A DNA stretch of 64,000 nucleotides, from contig NC_077222.1 of NCBI RefSeq assembly GCF_024763615.1, positions 8,122,001-8,186,000 on the forward strand, written 5' to 3'. The position numbers and the translations under genes were made by a program. The notes beneath the pieces are model-generated. The model saw nothing but the letters and a program-made list of their open reading frames with translations, had not been told where the DNA came from and did no database searches. This document shows, piece after piece, positions 12,040 through 24,600 of the stretch. Position 1 is the first letter of the stretch, and every line of letters begins with the position of its first letter. This DNA comes from Phlebotomus papatasi (taxonomy: Eukaryota > Arthropoda > Insecta > Diptera > Psychodidae).

Positions 12040-12475
12040 GCTAGAAGAAAAATTTAAATGATAAGATCGTAACAGAACGCTATAGAAAAAAATTTCGTAA
12101 AATTGTTCGTAAATGTTTGTAAATTCTTATCCGGGACTTCTGAAAATACTCTTAAATAGTATAACCCACTAAAAAGTTCATAAAAATTTGTATTTTTTTT
12201 AAACCTTGTTCATAATATGATTAATTAACGAACATTGTTTGTAACTTTTATAAAGATTTGTTGGTTAATGTTTGTAAACACACAGAAAAACGTTCGTAAA
12301 TTTTTTTCCAGGCAAACAAAAATTTACGAAATGTATTGTAAAAGAAGAAAATATGCTTCTCAGGTAATCGTGTTACGAGCAATGTTTGGAAAAAATACAA
12401 ACTTTTACGAAGTTTTTAGGTCATTTACGTATAATTTACGAACAATTCTAGGACATCTTTTTTCTGTGTAAGCTT
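12040..12475. repeat. Short inverted-repeat element rich in GTTCGTAAA words
   Basis: GTTCGTAAA and its complement recur many times, and CACAGAAAAACGTTCGTAAA at 12283 faces TTTTTTCTGTGTAAG at 12460-12474. Probably a MITE; the left boundary is uncertain. Confidence 0.35.
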
Positions 12476-13286
12476 CTATTTTCATAAAACTTGAAGACAC
12501 ATTTTTTTCGCAATATCTCCGAATAGTGTTTAGTAATTTTAAAGCAAATTTTCGCTTTTTTTTAATCAATTAAATATTTATTTTGAATAAATTATAAGTT
12601 CCTTGTTTGTACTTTTGGTATCAATGAAGTCTTGAAGAATCATACTTTCATCGTGTATCATTAATTTTTCCAAACGGACAACCCTTGATTCATTTAATGA
12701 TTCATTTGGGGAAATAAAATCGCCATGGGCAATGAAATTACAAAGCTGTGAAGAGCCGATAATTAGTTGATATTGATATTACTTTTAAGTGAAGGTCAAC
12801 GGGGGCTTATTTCCGACAGGTTACATAATAAGCACCATTATTATTATTATGAATTTGATGCGTCATATATTTAAAACAAATTGATTTTTTAATTAGTTTT
12901 TAGTGTGTTATTTCCAACCCTGAAAAGCATTTTGTCAACTCTGTTTTCTCTGAAATTATTAAAAAATAAAAGAAATCATTTGTATACTGTATGCGTACAT
13001 CTTGTCATAGAAAAAATCACTTGTGTGCAATATCGGACAGTAAGTTTCTCAAAGTCCCTTGCCCTTCCAGGAGTCTTCTAAAGCTTTTTCCGCAGGATCT
13101 CATTCCTAGAGATGACGTTCCTTTGGCATTGTCCACCTCCAGAAAATGACTTTAAAAAAACTAAAAATTTACAGAATTTTGATAAGCAAAAGAAGTGGAC
13201 GGTATTAGAAACATAGGTTTTCAAGAGAATCGCTGACAAAATGACTATTTTTTACAAGATAAAAAAAAAACAAAGATTCATGCATA

Positions 13287-13878
13287 GGGTAAGATGGGGT
13301 AATTTGGAATCATGTCTAATTTGGAATTTTGACATTTTCTCACTGTCTCAGATTGTCAAAAAGAAAAAGAAAACCATGAAGAAGTATGTACATCACTTTA
13401 GAGTCGAGAGTTCTTAGTTGTTGTTGTGAATTTACCTGTAGAATTATACAAAACGTAATGAGCTGCTGATCTACATCCTGGCTGGACAATCTTCCCTGAC
13501 TTTTACCTGAAAGACGTAAAGATCTAATCATTCGGCTCCGAAGGTCAATTTTCGATCTTTCCACCTGCGTCCTATTCCACTGCAGCGTAAAACTCATGAT
13601 CTCAACTCAAACAAAATATATTTAACTTCAAAAAATAGTAAGGATACAATGACTAACAATGCGAAATTTAAAGGATTTTTAGAGAGATTTTAGGATGAGC
13701 AAAGGTGACTCGATTTCTTCTGATTTGACAAAAAGCAAAAGAATGAAGTTGGCTGCAAATCAAGACTGTCCCTGGACTTGTCCTTCAACAGTTGTTTTTT
13801 TTCCTTCTGCCATCTAAAACTGTTAGGAAATTTCAAGGTTCCAAATTAAACATGATTCCAAATTAACCTATCTTACCC
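13287..13878. mobile_element. pogo-like MITE, AATTTGGAAT word family
   Basis: TA-flanked on both sides (13285-13286 and 13879-13880). Left end GGGTAAGATGGGGTAATTTG; the right end, read inward, is GGGTAAGATAGGTTAATTTG. Each end carries AATTTGGAA twice at a 17-bp spacing. The interior has a - strand open frame starting MSFTLQWNRTQVERSKIDLR, unrecognised, ending at a potential donor. Confidence 0.65.
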
Positions 13879-14118
13879 TAGTGGTAAATTTTAATTTTTT
13901 AAAAATCCATTTGTTGAAAGTCCTAAATTAGGCTATTCTACCCTAATCCACCTGGGAAATTTCATTCAAGATCTAAAGCATCAATCACTGTTATCACAAA
14001 TAAGGCAATGTTTATTGTATATTTAACAATATTATTTAAATACGTTGAATGTTATTGATGCAGTGTCTCAGCTAATCAAGCTTGCAAACATCACAAGGCA
14101 GTCTGTAAGGGCCTTGAC

Positions 14119-14245
14119 AGACCTGAGAATTAGCCGAGAGGCGGCTTAGCGTAATTATATTCGAAATAATGGTTAAACTGCATTTCCATCATTTTCCACT
14201 AAGTCATCTCTCGGCTTAAGTCGTAAGTGTGTCTAGGGCATAATA
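14119..14245. mobile_element. MITE-like inverted repeat, second copy of GTCGTCTCTCGG family
   Basis: Arms AATTAGCCGAGAGGCGGCTT and AAGTCATCTCTCGGCTTAAG face each other, followed by TCGTAAGTGTGTCTAGGGCA, which is also seen after the fragment at 3058. Confidence 0.5.
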
Positions 14246-15995
14246 TTTTTCATAAAACTATTTTGATGCTTAAGTTGCAATGAAATGTTTTCAATTGAAA
14301 TTATTAACTTATCCCAGTGATCACAGTTTGCTGAAAATGGCAGCGTATTCAGCGTATTTTTTCTGAGTCGATCAGCAAAAATATACGGACCGGTTAACAG
14401 TTCTCGAACAAAAGGTACTAATCAAAGCTGTAGTTTTAAGGTTAGCATAATTTTGCTGAAAATACTGATGAATGCTGATGAATTGAAATCGGTTAGCATT
14501 TGGTGTTCGCTAGAATGTTTCACTCAAATTGTCCGATATTTCAATCTGTCCAAAATACTGCTCCATTCTGCTATTTCGAGCGTGTAACATATTTAAATAA
14601 AAGAATAACAGAAGTAGTGTTTCTTGTTATAGAGCAATAGTTTGATAATTCTTTCTGTACAATAAAAAAAAGAAATTAGGAAAAACAATTTTTCATTAAA
14701 GAGAAAATAACTTATAAAATTTACTTAACTGATTATACAAAGTGACCGATATTGCAAGCTGTCCGATATAATGCTCCTTTACTTCATTTTCTATTTTGTT
14801 TTTTAGGATAACCTAAACTTATTTCATCTATGTACAATGTACAATAAACTTTATGTGTTTGTATACATTTTTACTTTGTGAGCCTACAAATACATTGACA
14901 TTTTACTTAATAAATCAATATTTAAAACCCTAATATCTTGAAAAAAAGAGCAATGATTTCACAATTTTACAGTAGTAGCAAGTATTTAAAGATCGATTTG
15001 TTTTGATCCTAAATTCGTGTACCAATAAAATAGGAATCAACTACGTGAGAAAAACTGCAAAGTCAACTCGAAGGAAACTTCAACTCACAAAACCCTTAAT
15101 TTTTCTTTAAGTATCAACTTTCAATATAAATACGTATACATAATATTTTTATCGTTATAACTTATATGAAAAATTTATATGTTAGACCACGTTATACAAG
15201 TATTATATTGCTTGTCATGTTCTATTAAATGTTAATAAATCAAAAGTTAAACCATACATGGGAAAGAGTTAGGTATATTGATATCCTGAACGACAAGAGT
15301 AATCTTTATGCGATATACCATTGATTTTCCAGCGAAAGAATTTTCCCTATACAAACAGAGTTTGTAACTTTACAGTGTGTGGATAATAATGTAACAAAAA
15401 TTCTTTACAAAGTTATTTAATTAGGAAAACATGCTTGAGTTCATAGTTCTTATGAAAGCTTCTGTGCAATATACATGTATATATAGCTAAAGTACCAGCT
15501 AATAATATTTAACTTAAATGTGAAATGAAAGTAATTTGCATAATCAGATTTAAGAGGAAGCAACGACTTTAAGGTTGATGTCACAAAAGTGCCACGCCTT
15601 TCTCATTTTTCTTTAAGAAAAGCTCCATCGCACAATATCCTCCAAATGCTATATCTTCAGCTAAATGAAATCCTCTATGTTCAATGGCTTTTACTGCCGC
15701 AGGCTTTTTTCTATTTCCTGTGAAATCCCCATCCAAGAGAGAATTCTAAAACTCATGCTGTAATTGATTGTTTCAAATTTGTTAGAAGTCGAGAGTAATA
15801 AAATCAATTTAGCGTTTCAAATATTTGGAATACATTTATTTACTGGATGTTTTGCATTAATAAACACAAATTCATTGGTATTTGTTAGAGTCTATTGAGT
15901 CAGGAAAATTAATAATGCAGTAGTCGAGAGATAACAAGAGTTCATCTGGGGAATTTCTGTCTATTTGAAACTTTAAATTTTTGGAAAGAATGGTT
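14246..15995. other. AT-rich sequence with decayed pogo-like ends
   Basis: Isolated words CAAATTGTCCGATATTTC (14530) and GCAAGCTGTCCGATATAATG (14754) look like an end of another word-repeat element. No gene or complete element is visible. Confidence 0.35.
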
Positions 15996-15999
15996 TTAA

Positions 16000-16947
16000 C
16001 TCTTTCGCGTCATTAGGGTCATATATGACCCGGGGAAAAAACAATTTCTTTTGACTATTTACATTAATTGAAATCTATCGGTTTGTGCACGACATCATAA
16101 TAGAAGGTTGTAAGATTCTTGGCTAATTTTCTCAAGACTCCAGGTATTCAAGAAAAGAAAATATTTGAGATCAAAAATCACGAATTTCAAACTTTGTGAA
16201 ATGACTTTTCTTTTTCAAATTTTTTTATATTAATTTATTTTTTTCAGCAAAAAGTTCTTTAGAAACACAAGATAGAATATCCAAAGATTGTATATTGTAT
16301 ATTTTGATATAATAAACTACTCTCAATTTTCCAGAAAAGCGTGTAGATTTTACCGGGTCATATATGACCCTGTGGTCCCCAAGAGTAACAGTGTTTTCGT
16401 CCCAAAGCTATAGCGAAATGTAGTTGGGACATTGTTTTTCTTTGTGAAATGCAGGTGGGACATCTTGCTCCTGGACATTTCATCTTATATCTGATGAATT
16501 ATAACATATTTTGCAATATTTTAGAGTATTGTGCAAGCGTCTCATGTTGTGCAATTGTATTGTGTGTGAATAAATATGTGGATAAGTTTATTTTTGCCAA
16601 ATACCACTCAAAATATTGTAACAGTGACTGTTCAAGGGATTACCAGGAAGATTCCTTGAACACCAGGAGTACAGTGTTCATCGAGACAATCCAGTTTGCC
16701 ATGGTTTTGGCCAAATTAATAACTTCAAGCAAAAAAACTCTTAAAAAGCCCGTGATATAGATTTTGAAAATGGTAAATACACTTCCCTTGAGGACAACAG
16801 GGTCATATTTGACCCGGGGTTTTTCCGAGTTTTCACACAATGGAAATTTTTTTTCCTCTCTGAACTATTATATTTGATCATAAAGCATTAGGAAAAACTC
16901 AATTTTGCATGAATTCATCTGCTGAATAAAAGTGGGACGCGAAAGAG
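16000..16947. mobile_element. TTAA-flanked (piggyBac-type) non-autonomous element with GGGTC palindromes
   Basis: TTAA lies at 15996-15999 and 16948-16951. The ends are CTCTTTCGCGTC and GACGCGAAAGAG, perfect inverted 12-mers. Palindrome GGGTCATATATGACCC occurs at 16016-16031 and 16355-16370, with a near copy (GGGTCATATTTGACCC) at 16800-16815. No transposase frame remains. TTAA duplication is the hallmark of piggyBac transposition. Confidence 0.8.
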
Positions 16948-16951
16948 TTAA

Positions 16952-17453
16952 GCCTTTAAGGACGAGAAGCTTTCCGCTGAGCGAAATTCAACAAAATCAT
17001 GTTTCCCTCGATATTTTAGCCTAAATAAGAGATTTATGGTTAAAAAGAAATTTTCCCATCTCTAGGAGTCCTGGAAAACTATGGGTCATATATGACCCAA
17101 TCGTCCTTAAAGATAAAAAAACACAAAATTTTCCAGACGACTAGTTTACTCGTTTGCTCTGTTATTTTTGAAAGATAAGTAACATGAATATATTTGTAAT
17201 AATAAAAAAATAATATTAAATATTATTAATAATATTAAAATTCAAGCACCAACGTGAAAATTTGAAAATTCGTAATTTTTGAGCTCAAATATTTCGTATA
17301 TAGCAAATAGCTGGAGATTTTCAAAAAATATCCTAGATTCCTACATCTTTCTACTTTGTGATTAGGTACAAACATTAGAAAGAAATAACTTCAGGTAGTC
17401 AGGAAAAATTATTTTCTCTATAGGTCACGGGTGACCCAGTCGTCCTTAAAGGG
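16952..17453. mobile_element. Second TTAA-flanked element sharing its TTAA with the first
   Basis: It begins right at the TTAA (16948-16951) that ends the previous element and finishes at TTAA 17454-17457. The ends are GCCTTTAAGGACGA and, read inward from the right, CCCTTTAAGGACGA. It carries GGGTCATATATGACCC at 17083-17098, followed by an internal copy of the end word CGTCCTTAAAG, and a degenerate palindrome at 17424-17437. It therefore shares motif type with its neighbour although the ends differ. Confidence 0.75.
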
Positions 17454-17634
17454 TTAATGATAGTTGAGGGAGTAACTCATTGTTGAATCACATTTTATTT
17501 GGGAAAGAAATGCAATAAGAAACATCATGGTTATATAGTTACTACAGCTATGATAAAGTGAACTGCTTTTCGCGAGATACCCGAAACGAATTATACGATT
17601 ACTTCTCCACTTTGTCATATCTTTTTGTGTTTAC

Positions 17635-17830
17635 CGGATCAAAACGATGAAACCAATAAACGAAAAACCCAATAATGTTAATATAACATCTCGGTAATGG
17701 CAATTTTACCCACGGTGATGATCCGAAATCGGTAAGAAATTACTCTTAAAGATGAAATTACTCTTAAAAAGTTGTAAAATTAACATGAAAAAGTCTTGAC
17801 AACGAATACAATAGGTTAATTGTGAACCAG
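17635..17830. repeat. Diverged copy of the TTTCGGAAATGTTAATTTTAC MITE family
   Basis: AATATAACATCTCGGTAATG, then CAATTTTACCCACGGTGATG and GATCCGAAATCGGTAAG, parallel the better copies at 39205-39459 and 62231-62482 in order and spacing. The ends are not clear. Confidence 0.45.
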
Positions 17831-19144
17831 TCTACGTTCTAGAGTACTTCCTCGTGGTCTTTTTCTTCTGACTATGTAAGACAATGAAGAAATCACCAAG
17901 TTCAGGATTAGATTCGGTTTACAATTAGCCCTACAGTACCCTTTTTTACACTTAAAAGAAAAAAAAGCACACAAGTATCTTTAAAATTTAATTTTCATAA
18001 GAGCATTGAAAACCATGTTTTTTCTCGCAACATTTTATGGAATTTTAAATGTTGTTAAATCTTTTGTCCGATGAAAAATGGTTTTGTCACAAGACATTTC
18101 TTTTATGACTGAATAATTCAGTTTGGCACAAATTAGATTTTGCTATAGAAGTGAAAACAACAATCTTTGTTTACCAACTTTAAATAAAAAGCTATATTCT
18201 CTTGCAATTTAACCACAGAGAAAACCACAAACCACATGATTCTAGAGCAATACAAAAGTCCTATATAGTCCTGTGTTAACCATTGCATTTCTCTTTCGAA
18301 CTCAAGGAGAAAAACAAAACCCCATGATAATATAGAGATAACTAAAAGACAATTCAAATTGAATTTAAGTTGTAGGAAAATATTCGATTGTAAGGTTTTA
18401 ATTAATGGATGAATAAGTAAAATAATTTAATAATTTTCAATTTTATTATCTTGTGTATCTTTAAGCTGACACTCTTTAAGAGTAGGATATTAAAAACCTT
18501 TAAAAACTTTACAATTGTTATTAGATAGCCAAATTTGATAAATCAGCAAAGTTCTATAAAACAGAAATGATATTTGAAAATATTTTATGTAAAGATAAAA
18601 GCACATCGTCAGTAAAAATAGTCAAACAAATTTCTATACGAATCTCCTTACAATAAAACAAAAAGAACAACAAAAAACATTTTTGGGTTTGTGCAAATTA
18701 TTGAAAGAAAAAGCAGTTATGATTGTGATAGTGACTATTATGGTTCGTGTCTTCGCTAAACGCATTATTACATTATCCATTTTATAATTTATTTATCGTA
18801 TCCTATTAACGCTACTTAAGTCTAAATTTTTATGTTGCTTTTATCTAGTATCTCTTGCTACAGTTCATCAAAATTTATACGTCATTGGACGCAAGAAATG
18901 CTTTTGTTACACTGACTACTTGAATTTCAGTACCTACCATTTTCATTTTTATTCATTATCTGAATCTAAAATATTTTTATTAATAATTAAGGAAATGTAT
19001 GAATGTATGTATGAATATACAAGAAAAAACATTTTGAAAGAGATAGAACGGATAAAACTCAACATATTTTCTTACTGGAAAGAAAAGGTTAGGGGAGACT
19101 GGGGCAAAAAGTCACAAAACGGATATTTTATTTTTTACAAGCTA

Positions 19145-20008
19145 GGGTAAATTAAGCTAATTCAAAACCTGTTCCAAATGAAAACTTTTCGCTACTCCAA
19201 ATGGAAACAACAATTTTATCCATGATAAATGCAGTATTAAATTTTTATTTATATATTTTCTACACTTCAGTTTCATTATTTAGTTAATTTTGCTCCAAAT
19301 AAAGCGAAAATCCATTCATATTCACAAATTTTAATTAGTTAATTTCTCAGAAAAATTAAAAGTGTACCTTTTCACCATCGAATTTTTCATCGATCAACAA
19401 AGTTTTCTAATGAAAAACACAATAGGGTGATTATTCTTTATTCGTTTTTCTTACATTTATGTAATATTTCTGACAAAATTATGTGAAATTAAGTGTTAAT
19501 CTTTATTGTTAACGATACGTGAAGTTTTCAAATGAAATAAATTTTCTATTTCATGAACAAAAATGGCTTCTCTGAAATGTCTGCAAAATGCTTCAATAGG
19601 AAACAGCGGAAATGTGATTTTTTTCAGAGATATTTTCTTATTGTCTCAAATAGGAAAGGAGAAAAGACCAGGAAAAAGAACAAATCCTGCACTCAAGAAC
19701 AACTCAACAAGGTTTTGGAAGCCTTTCGTCGTGGTTTCAGTTACACTGTTTGTCTCCAATTAGAAACTTTCCCTTGTCTCCATTTGGATTAACTTGTTTC
19801 CAATAGAAGCATTTTGCAGTCGTGTATTTTTCTTGTATTTAAGAAGTTTTCAAATTATATTTAAAGAATTTTCACTAAACAATAACATTCTAGAAGAGTC
19901 AAGGAGCAAATTTATGTAATTCTCTTCAGAAAAAATATGAACTAATGTGTTGAATCTTCTGTCAAAGTTAAATCGTCTGGAAATGATTTTGAATTAGGAC
20001 ATTTACCC
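19145..20008 (+). mobile_element. pogo-derived element with psq-domain remnant, copy 1
   Basis: TA flanks at 19143-19144 and 20009-20010. Ends GGGTAAATTAAGCTAATTCA and, inward from the right, GGGTAAATGTCCTAATTCAA. It is inserted in the element at 19092-20808. Two other copies lie inverted at 34350-35527 and 40923-41732. Confidence 0.7.
19553..19792 (+). pseudogene. pogo-type transposase N-terminal (psq helix-turn-helix) remnant
   Basis: The frame from the ATG at 19553 contains KSCTQEQLNKVLEAFRRG, which fits the first helices of the pipsqueak-type DNA-binding domain at the start of pogo/Tigger transposases. The same peptide is encoded in the other two copies of the repeat. The rest of the transposase is missing. 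Confidence 0.45.
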
Positions 20009-20810
20009 TACCCGTACACTTCCAAAATTTCTAATTAGCACAGTTTTATAGGAAATTTACCGCTCTACAACTCTGTGAAAGTCATTTTCTTCTATTTTGT
20101 AAGGAAATATATTTATCGAGCTGTTTTCTAAAAGGTAATTTTGTGATCATTCTCAAAAATGCTGGGGCAAATAGTATCAGGCATAAGATACTATCACATT
20201 TTGATTCGCTTTATTACGGGATTCCGTAAATTTAAGTAAAATATCTAGATTACATATTTTTATAGCAAATTTATTCTTCTACACCTTTGTAAAACACCGT
20301 TTTCTCTATCTGAGCGAGAAAAACGCATTTTAAGCTATTTTACAAAAAACACACAAAAGACTGCAAATCGTTTTCACCGTGGAACATCAGAAATTGTTTC
20401 GGTTTTTGTTACTTTTTGCTCCATAGCTTTTGTTACTTTTTACCCCAAGTGGTCGTTTTTAATAAAAGGATTTCTGGAGAACGAAATCTTTGTAAAATTC
20501 TAAAATAGATAGCGGATTCGTATTCAAAGATTATCCAGATAATTTGGGAAATATTCACCAGTGCATCAAATTTAAAATAAGTAACTAACAATTGATATCT
20601 TCTGCACTGAAAATATTTCAAAAATAGGGCTAAAAATTTCGTATTTTTTATTTTCTAAATTCCTTGTTCAAATTCTAACAAACTTACGACATTGAAGAAG
20701 ACCTATGGAGGTTATCTATGGCAAAAATTTTAAGCCGCTATCTTATTTATAATGGAAGATATTGAATTTTAAAATTTTCGATTTGTGACTGTTTGCTCCA
20801 GTCTCCCATA

Positions 20811-22820
20811 CTCTATCTAAATCAAAAGAGTTTGTAATTAATTAATGTACAGAATTTAAATTCAGTGACCGTTCTGGTACATTGACTGAATGGGTTAAAT
20901 GAGTTTTCTCATACTAGATAAAAATAATCAAATGAAATTGGAATAAAGGATGAGTAAATTTTGTGTCTTGGCTAAACTATACAACTATTGTCCGTCTTTT
21001 TCCACCGTTTTCTCACATTTCTTCTATTTTACGCTACTTTTATTTAATAAGAATACAGTATGATTTAAATAATTTCAATGCTTCTGATTCTTATATTTCT
21101 GAAGTTTTCTAACTAAGTTGTTAGTTGTTGTATTTACTAGTTCACTTGATTCTGAACTATAGGCAATTTTGTTAACTATGGTCTTCCAATCTGATTTTAA
21201 CAGCTAGATGGTGTGTGTCTTGGCTAAACATTATTTTCTTTCAAATTTTATCAAAAAATGTATTTAATCCTGAATCATTTTCACATTATACATAAACTAT
21301 CAGTAATAAATGCAAGATAAACATGAATGTAAATATGGGTTTGCCTAATGCACCTCAAGCGGAGTTCCTGACAATCCATCCAGTAAATGCAAAACTGTTT
21401 TGCTTATATATTCAGAATTTCTTTCAAATCATTTCCTTTTAAAGCAAATATTGACCTTTTCTGCTATTAAAGCAACTATAGGGAAAAGATGGGAAACTTC
21501 ACATCGCGCAAAATGGAACGATGTCAACATTTTTCTTTTTTAGAAATATATATAAAAATACATTCAATATTGCTTCTGCTAAGTCATATATTGCCTTTAT
21601 ATATATAGATTATATACAGGAAGAGCATTACCGGAAATTACGATATAGCCTCGGGCGCAATAGAATTTTTCTTTACTTTCTGTGTGTTTCTAAATGTTAT
21701 GTGGTTTGAGGTGGAGAATGAGAGGTTTCCTATTTCCAATTGCACACAATGATACATGTCAAATATATAAGTGAATGAATTTATGTCCTTGCAGTGGGAG
21801 AATCAAATTGAAATTTTCAACAATTTTATCGTGGTATACAGTGGGAAAAATTGTAAAAGACTGTAGAGGAATATTCCATTTGCCACCTGTGGTTAGAAAT
21901 TGTTATATTGAGGTGTTCGCAATGGAAGGATTTGCACGGAAGTGTAATAAATGGATACCATATGAATGATGTAGCGACCTTTTTTTTCATGGTATGCCAT
22001 TCACGCATATGGAGTGAAAGATAGAATTAGGGATGTGACATTCCACGACTGATTCACTCAAGAAATAATGCTAGGATTGTGGTGTCATTCCACACTCTTC
22101 AATTTTATGTCACTTTCCATGAACTGACTTGGCATATTTCACAGAATTATAACCATGTATCATCTGTGGAAATAGGAAAAAATAGTTTGCATAATAGAAA
22201 AAAAACCCAGCTAGCACAAATCCAAATAGAAAATGTAACAGTAATGTTTTCTTTTTTGATGCTATCATAGCTCAACTCAGATTGTTAAATATAAAACGAA
22301 ATTAGAGATAAAAAAAACGTTTTCTCGTAATTCTCTGAACTAAAAGAACTTTTTTTCCAGTGTGGGAGATTTAGAGGAAAAACCCAATTATTTTTAAATG
22401 AAAATCTCTCAACTTTCTTTTCAATAAGTTTCACTTTTATCACTTTTATTGGTTCACAGTGAAAACTTTGTTGAAACAATTTTTTCAATGCAAATCTAAT
22501 AGAATTTTTCAAAATACAAAAAAAAATATTTACAGTATTTTTGAGGAAATTGTTCGAATCAGAAAATTAGTCGAGTCGAGACACATACCAGAGTGTTGTA
22601 AAAAGCTTTCAATAGCCTTTATTTGTGATATGACATATCTATATTTTATTTCTTATTTCTAATAATAGTTTTCAATTTTAGTTATCAATTCGTTAAGAAC
22701 ACTTATCAACTATTGATTATATAAGAACTAAAAAGTGATAAACCCAATACTCAAACCAATTATCCATAAAAAAAATCTTAAATAGTTGAGATCACTTCAT
22801 AGATCTGTATAAATTTAAAT
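20811..22820. other. AT-rich intron sequence, no gene seen
   Basis: Contains the dispersed word GTGTCTTGGCTAAAC (20965 and 21220). Reading frames here are short and of biased composition. Confidence 0.4.
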
Positions 22821-22824
22821 CAGA

Positions 22825-24600
22825 GCGTTAAAGAGACAGGGTTTCCCCAAGAGCAAAAGCATTCGAAGATCGGTTTCGAAAGCCAAAAAAAAGCAGTTTT
22901 ACTTCACATTTTAACCGCGTGGGGGCTAAAGTATTTCCGTTCGAATTTCTAAGTGTCTCAGATGTGTCAGCCTTCGATTTGCTAAGAATAAAACAAAGCA
23001 ATGCCTCCCAGTATTCCTGGATAATTATAATTGCCCTCATAATTACAACCTTGTGCGAAAATTTTGTCCATTAATTCAAAATTGAGTTTGAATTTTTCGT
23101 ACCAAATACAGTTACCTATACCTATTAGCAGAGACACTTTTGGAGAATCAAATTCCACCTGTAAGCGCATGCAATTGCTTCATTTGCAAATGGAGTTTAG
23201 AAAAACCGATGATCGGTTTCGAAAACCTGCTCATTTCGTCCGCGTTGTAACTGAAATACTTCCTGTTCGAATTTCGAAGTGTCTCGAGTGTCACTCTTCA
23301 CTTTATTGTGCGGAAAAACAAAGTAATGATGTTCATAATATTCCTAATGTTTCTTAAGTCATTGAGTAATCTTTCAAGAGCTTCTTAATGAGATATTACA
23401 CCAATTCTCTCAACCAATCGCACTGTTGTTGACGATTGAAAGTGTCAAGAATACCGAAAGTTCGAAATCAAAGAACACCCAGCGCTAAAGTGGCGATTAT
23501 GTGAACTTTGGCTTCACTTTGGAGTGGCTTGCTTCATTAACAGTCGATGTTAAAAAAAATCGAAGATCGACTTTGAAAGACAAAAGAAAAGAGATTTTTA
23601 CTTTTCGTTTCTTCTATATAGTAGCCCAAGTACTTCTTGTTCGAATTTCGAAGTGTTTCGAAGGAAAATCTTTATTGAAAATTAAAGCCACTTATTATAA
23701 TTTCACTCAGAATCACTGAGTAATTGTTTAACAGCTTCTTAAGTGTGTTTTTTTCATAAATTTCCCCACCTTGTGCGAAAAGAATTTGGAAATTCGAAAG
23801 GGAGTTTGAATTTTTCGAACATCAACGACTTTTTGTGCAAATAAGTCATGCAAATTCGAACGCTCGCGGGGTATTTTTGACATTTCTCACCTCCCAAATT
23901 CGAACGATATTTTCAAAACTAACGGAATTTATGTGAGGTTAAATTGTACTTTGAATCAAATGCCCGTACTTCCTCAGAAATCTTCGTAGTGGCGAACTTT
24001 CTCTTCATTTTATTCACTCATAATTAAATATTCAAGAAGCAGCACAGACAAATTATTTTCTATCATCCACAACATGATTTTTTAACATAACCCCAAAATT
24101 GACATTTCGAATTCTACCGTCGGTCGTCCGAATTTTAGAGATGCAGATTTGAGAGACTCCTGTAAAGACACTATTCTTGTGATACACAAATTTAAGATTT
24201 AATGAGCCCAAACAGAAGTAGATTTTGAATAATCTAATAACCAATAGTGTCTTGGATAAAAGGTAAATGGAACTCTATTTGCACAAAAAATCGTTGAAGT
24301 TCGAAGAATTCAAATTCAATTTGGAATTTTCATACTAAATTTTCGAACAAGGTGGGGAAAATTTATCAAATATCACACTAGAATTGCTCAGTGATTATGG
24401 AGTGATTAAATACTGGGACAGTAAACGTCGTTGTTCTGTATTTTTCCTCACAACAATGTGAAGACCGACACATTTTGACACTTGAGCACTTCGAAATTCG
24501 AACATGATGTACCTTAAGCCACCTTGCGAAAGTATAAAGAAGTAAGAGTCTCTTTTTGGATCTTCAAACAGATTTTCGAATTGAATTTTTCAAGATCTAC
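22825..24600. repeat. Cluster of TTCGAATTTCGAAGTG repeat units
   Basis: GTTCGAATTTCGAAGTGTYTCGA-type words occur near 22940, 23268 and 23637 in + orientation and near 24487 inverted. A linked segment (CTTGTGCGAAAA ... TTTGAATTTTTCG) occurs near 23050 and 23770 and inverted near 24290. An inverted relative is at 10850-11150. The reading frames inside are by-products of the repeat. Confidence 0.5.
23855..24165. mobile_element. Copy of the AAATTCGAACGC MITE (TACAGTAGAGTC family)
   Basis: CAAATTCGAACGCTCGCGGG, then TATTTTTGACATTTCTCACC and CCCAAATTCGAACGATATTT, match the interior of the complete copy at 31930-32257 almost base for base. The terminal CAGTAGAGTC is lost here, with GAGAGACTCCTGTAAAG near 24150 as the eroded right end. 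Confidence 0.6.

Larger units (their letters stand above)
19092..20808. mobile_element. TA-flanked pogo-like element, interrupted by another
   Basis: Left end GGGGAGACTGGGGCAAAAAG follows TA at 19090-19091. Read inward, the right end is TGGGAGACTGGAGCAAACAG before TA at 20809-20810. The interior has GCTGGGGCAAATAGT near 20161 and CTTTTTACCCCAAGT near 20434, which echo the end word. A second element occupies 19145-20008. Confidence 0.65.

Noticed and set aside
13340..13597. 85-codon - strand frame as a host gene
   Set aside because: It lies wholly inside a TA-flanked pogo-like element and matches nothing I recognise.
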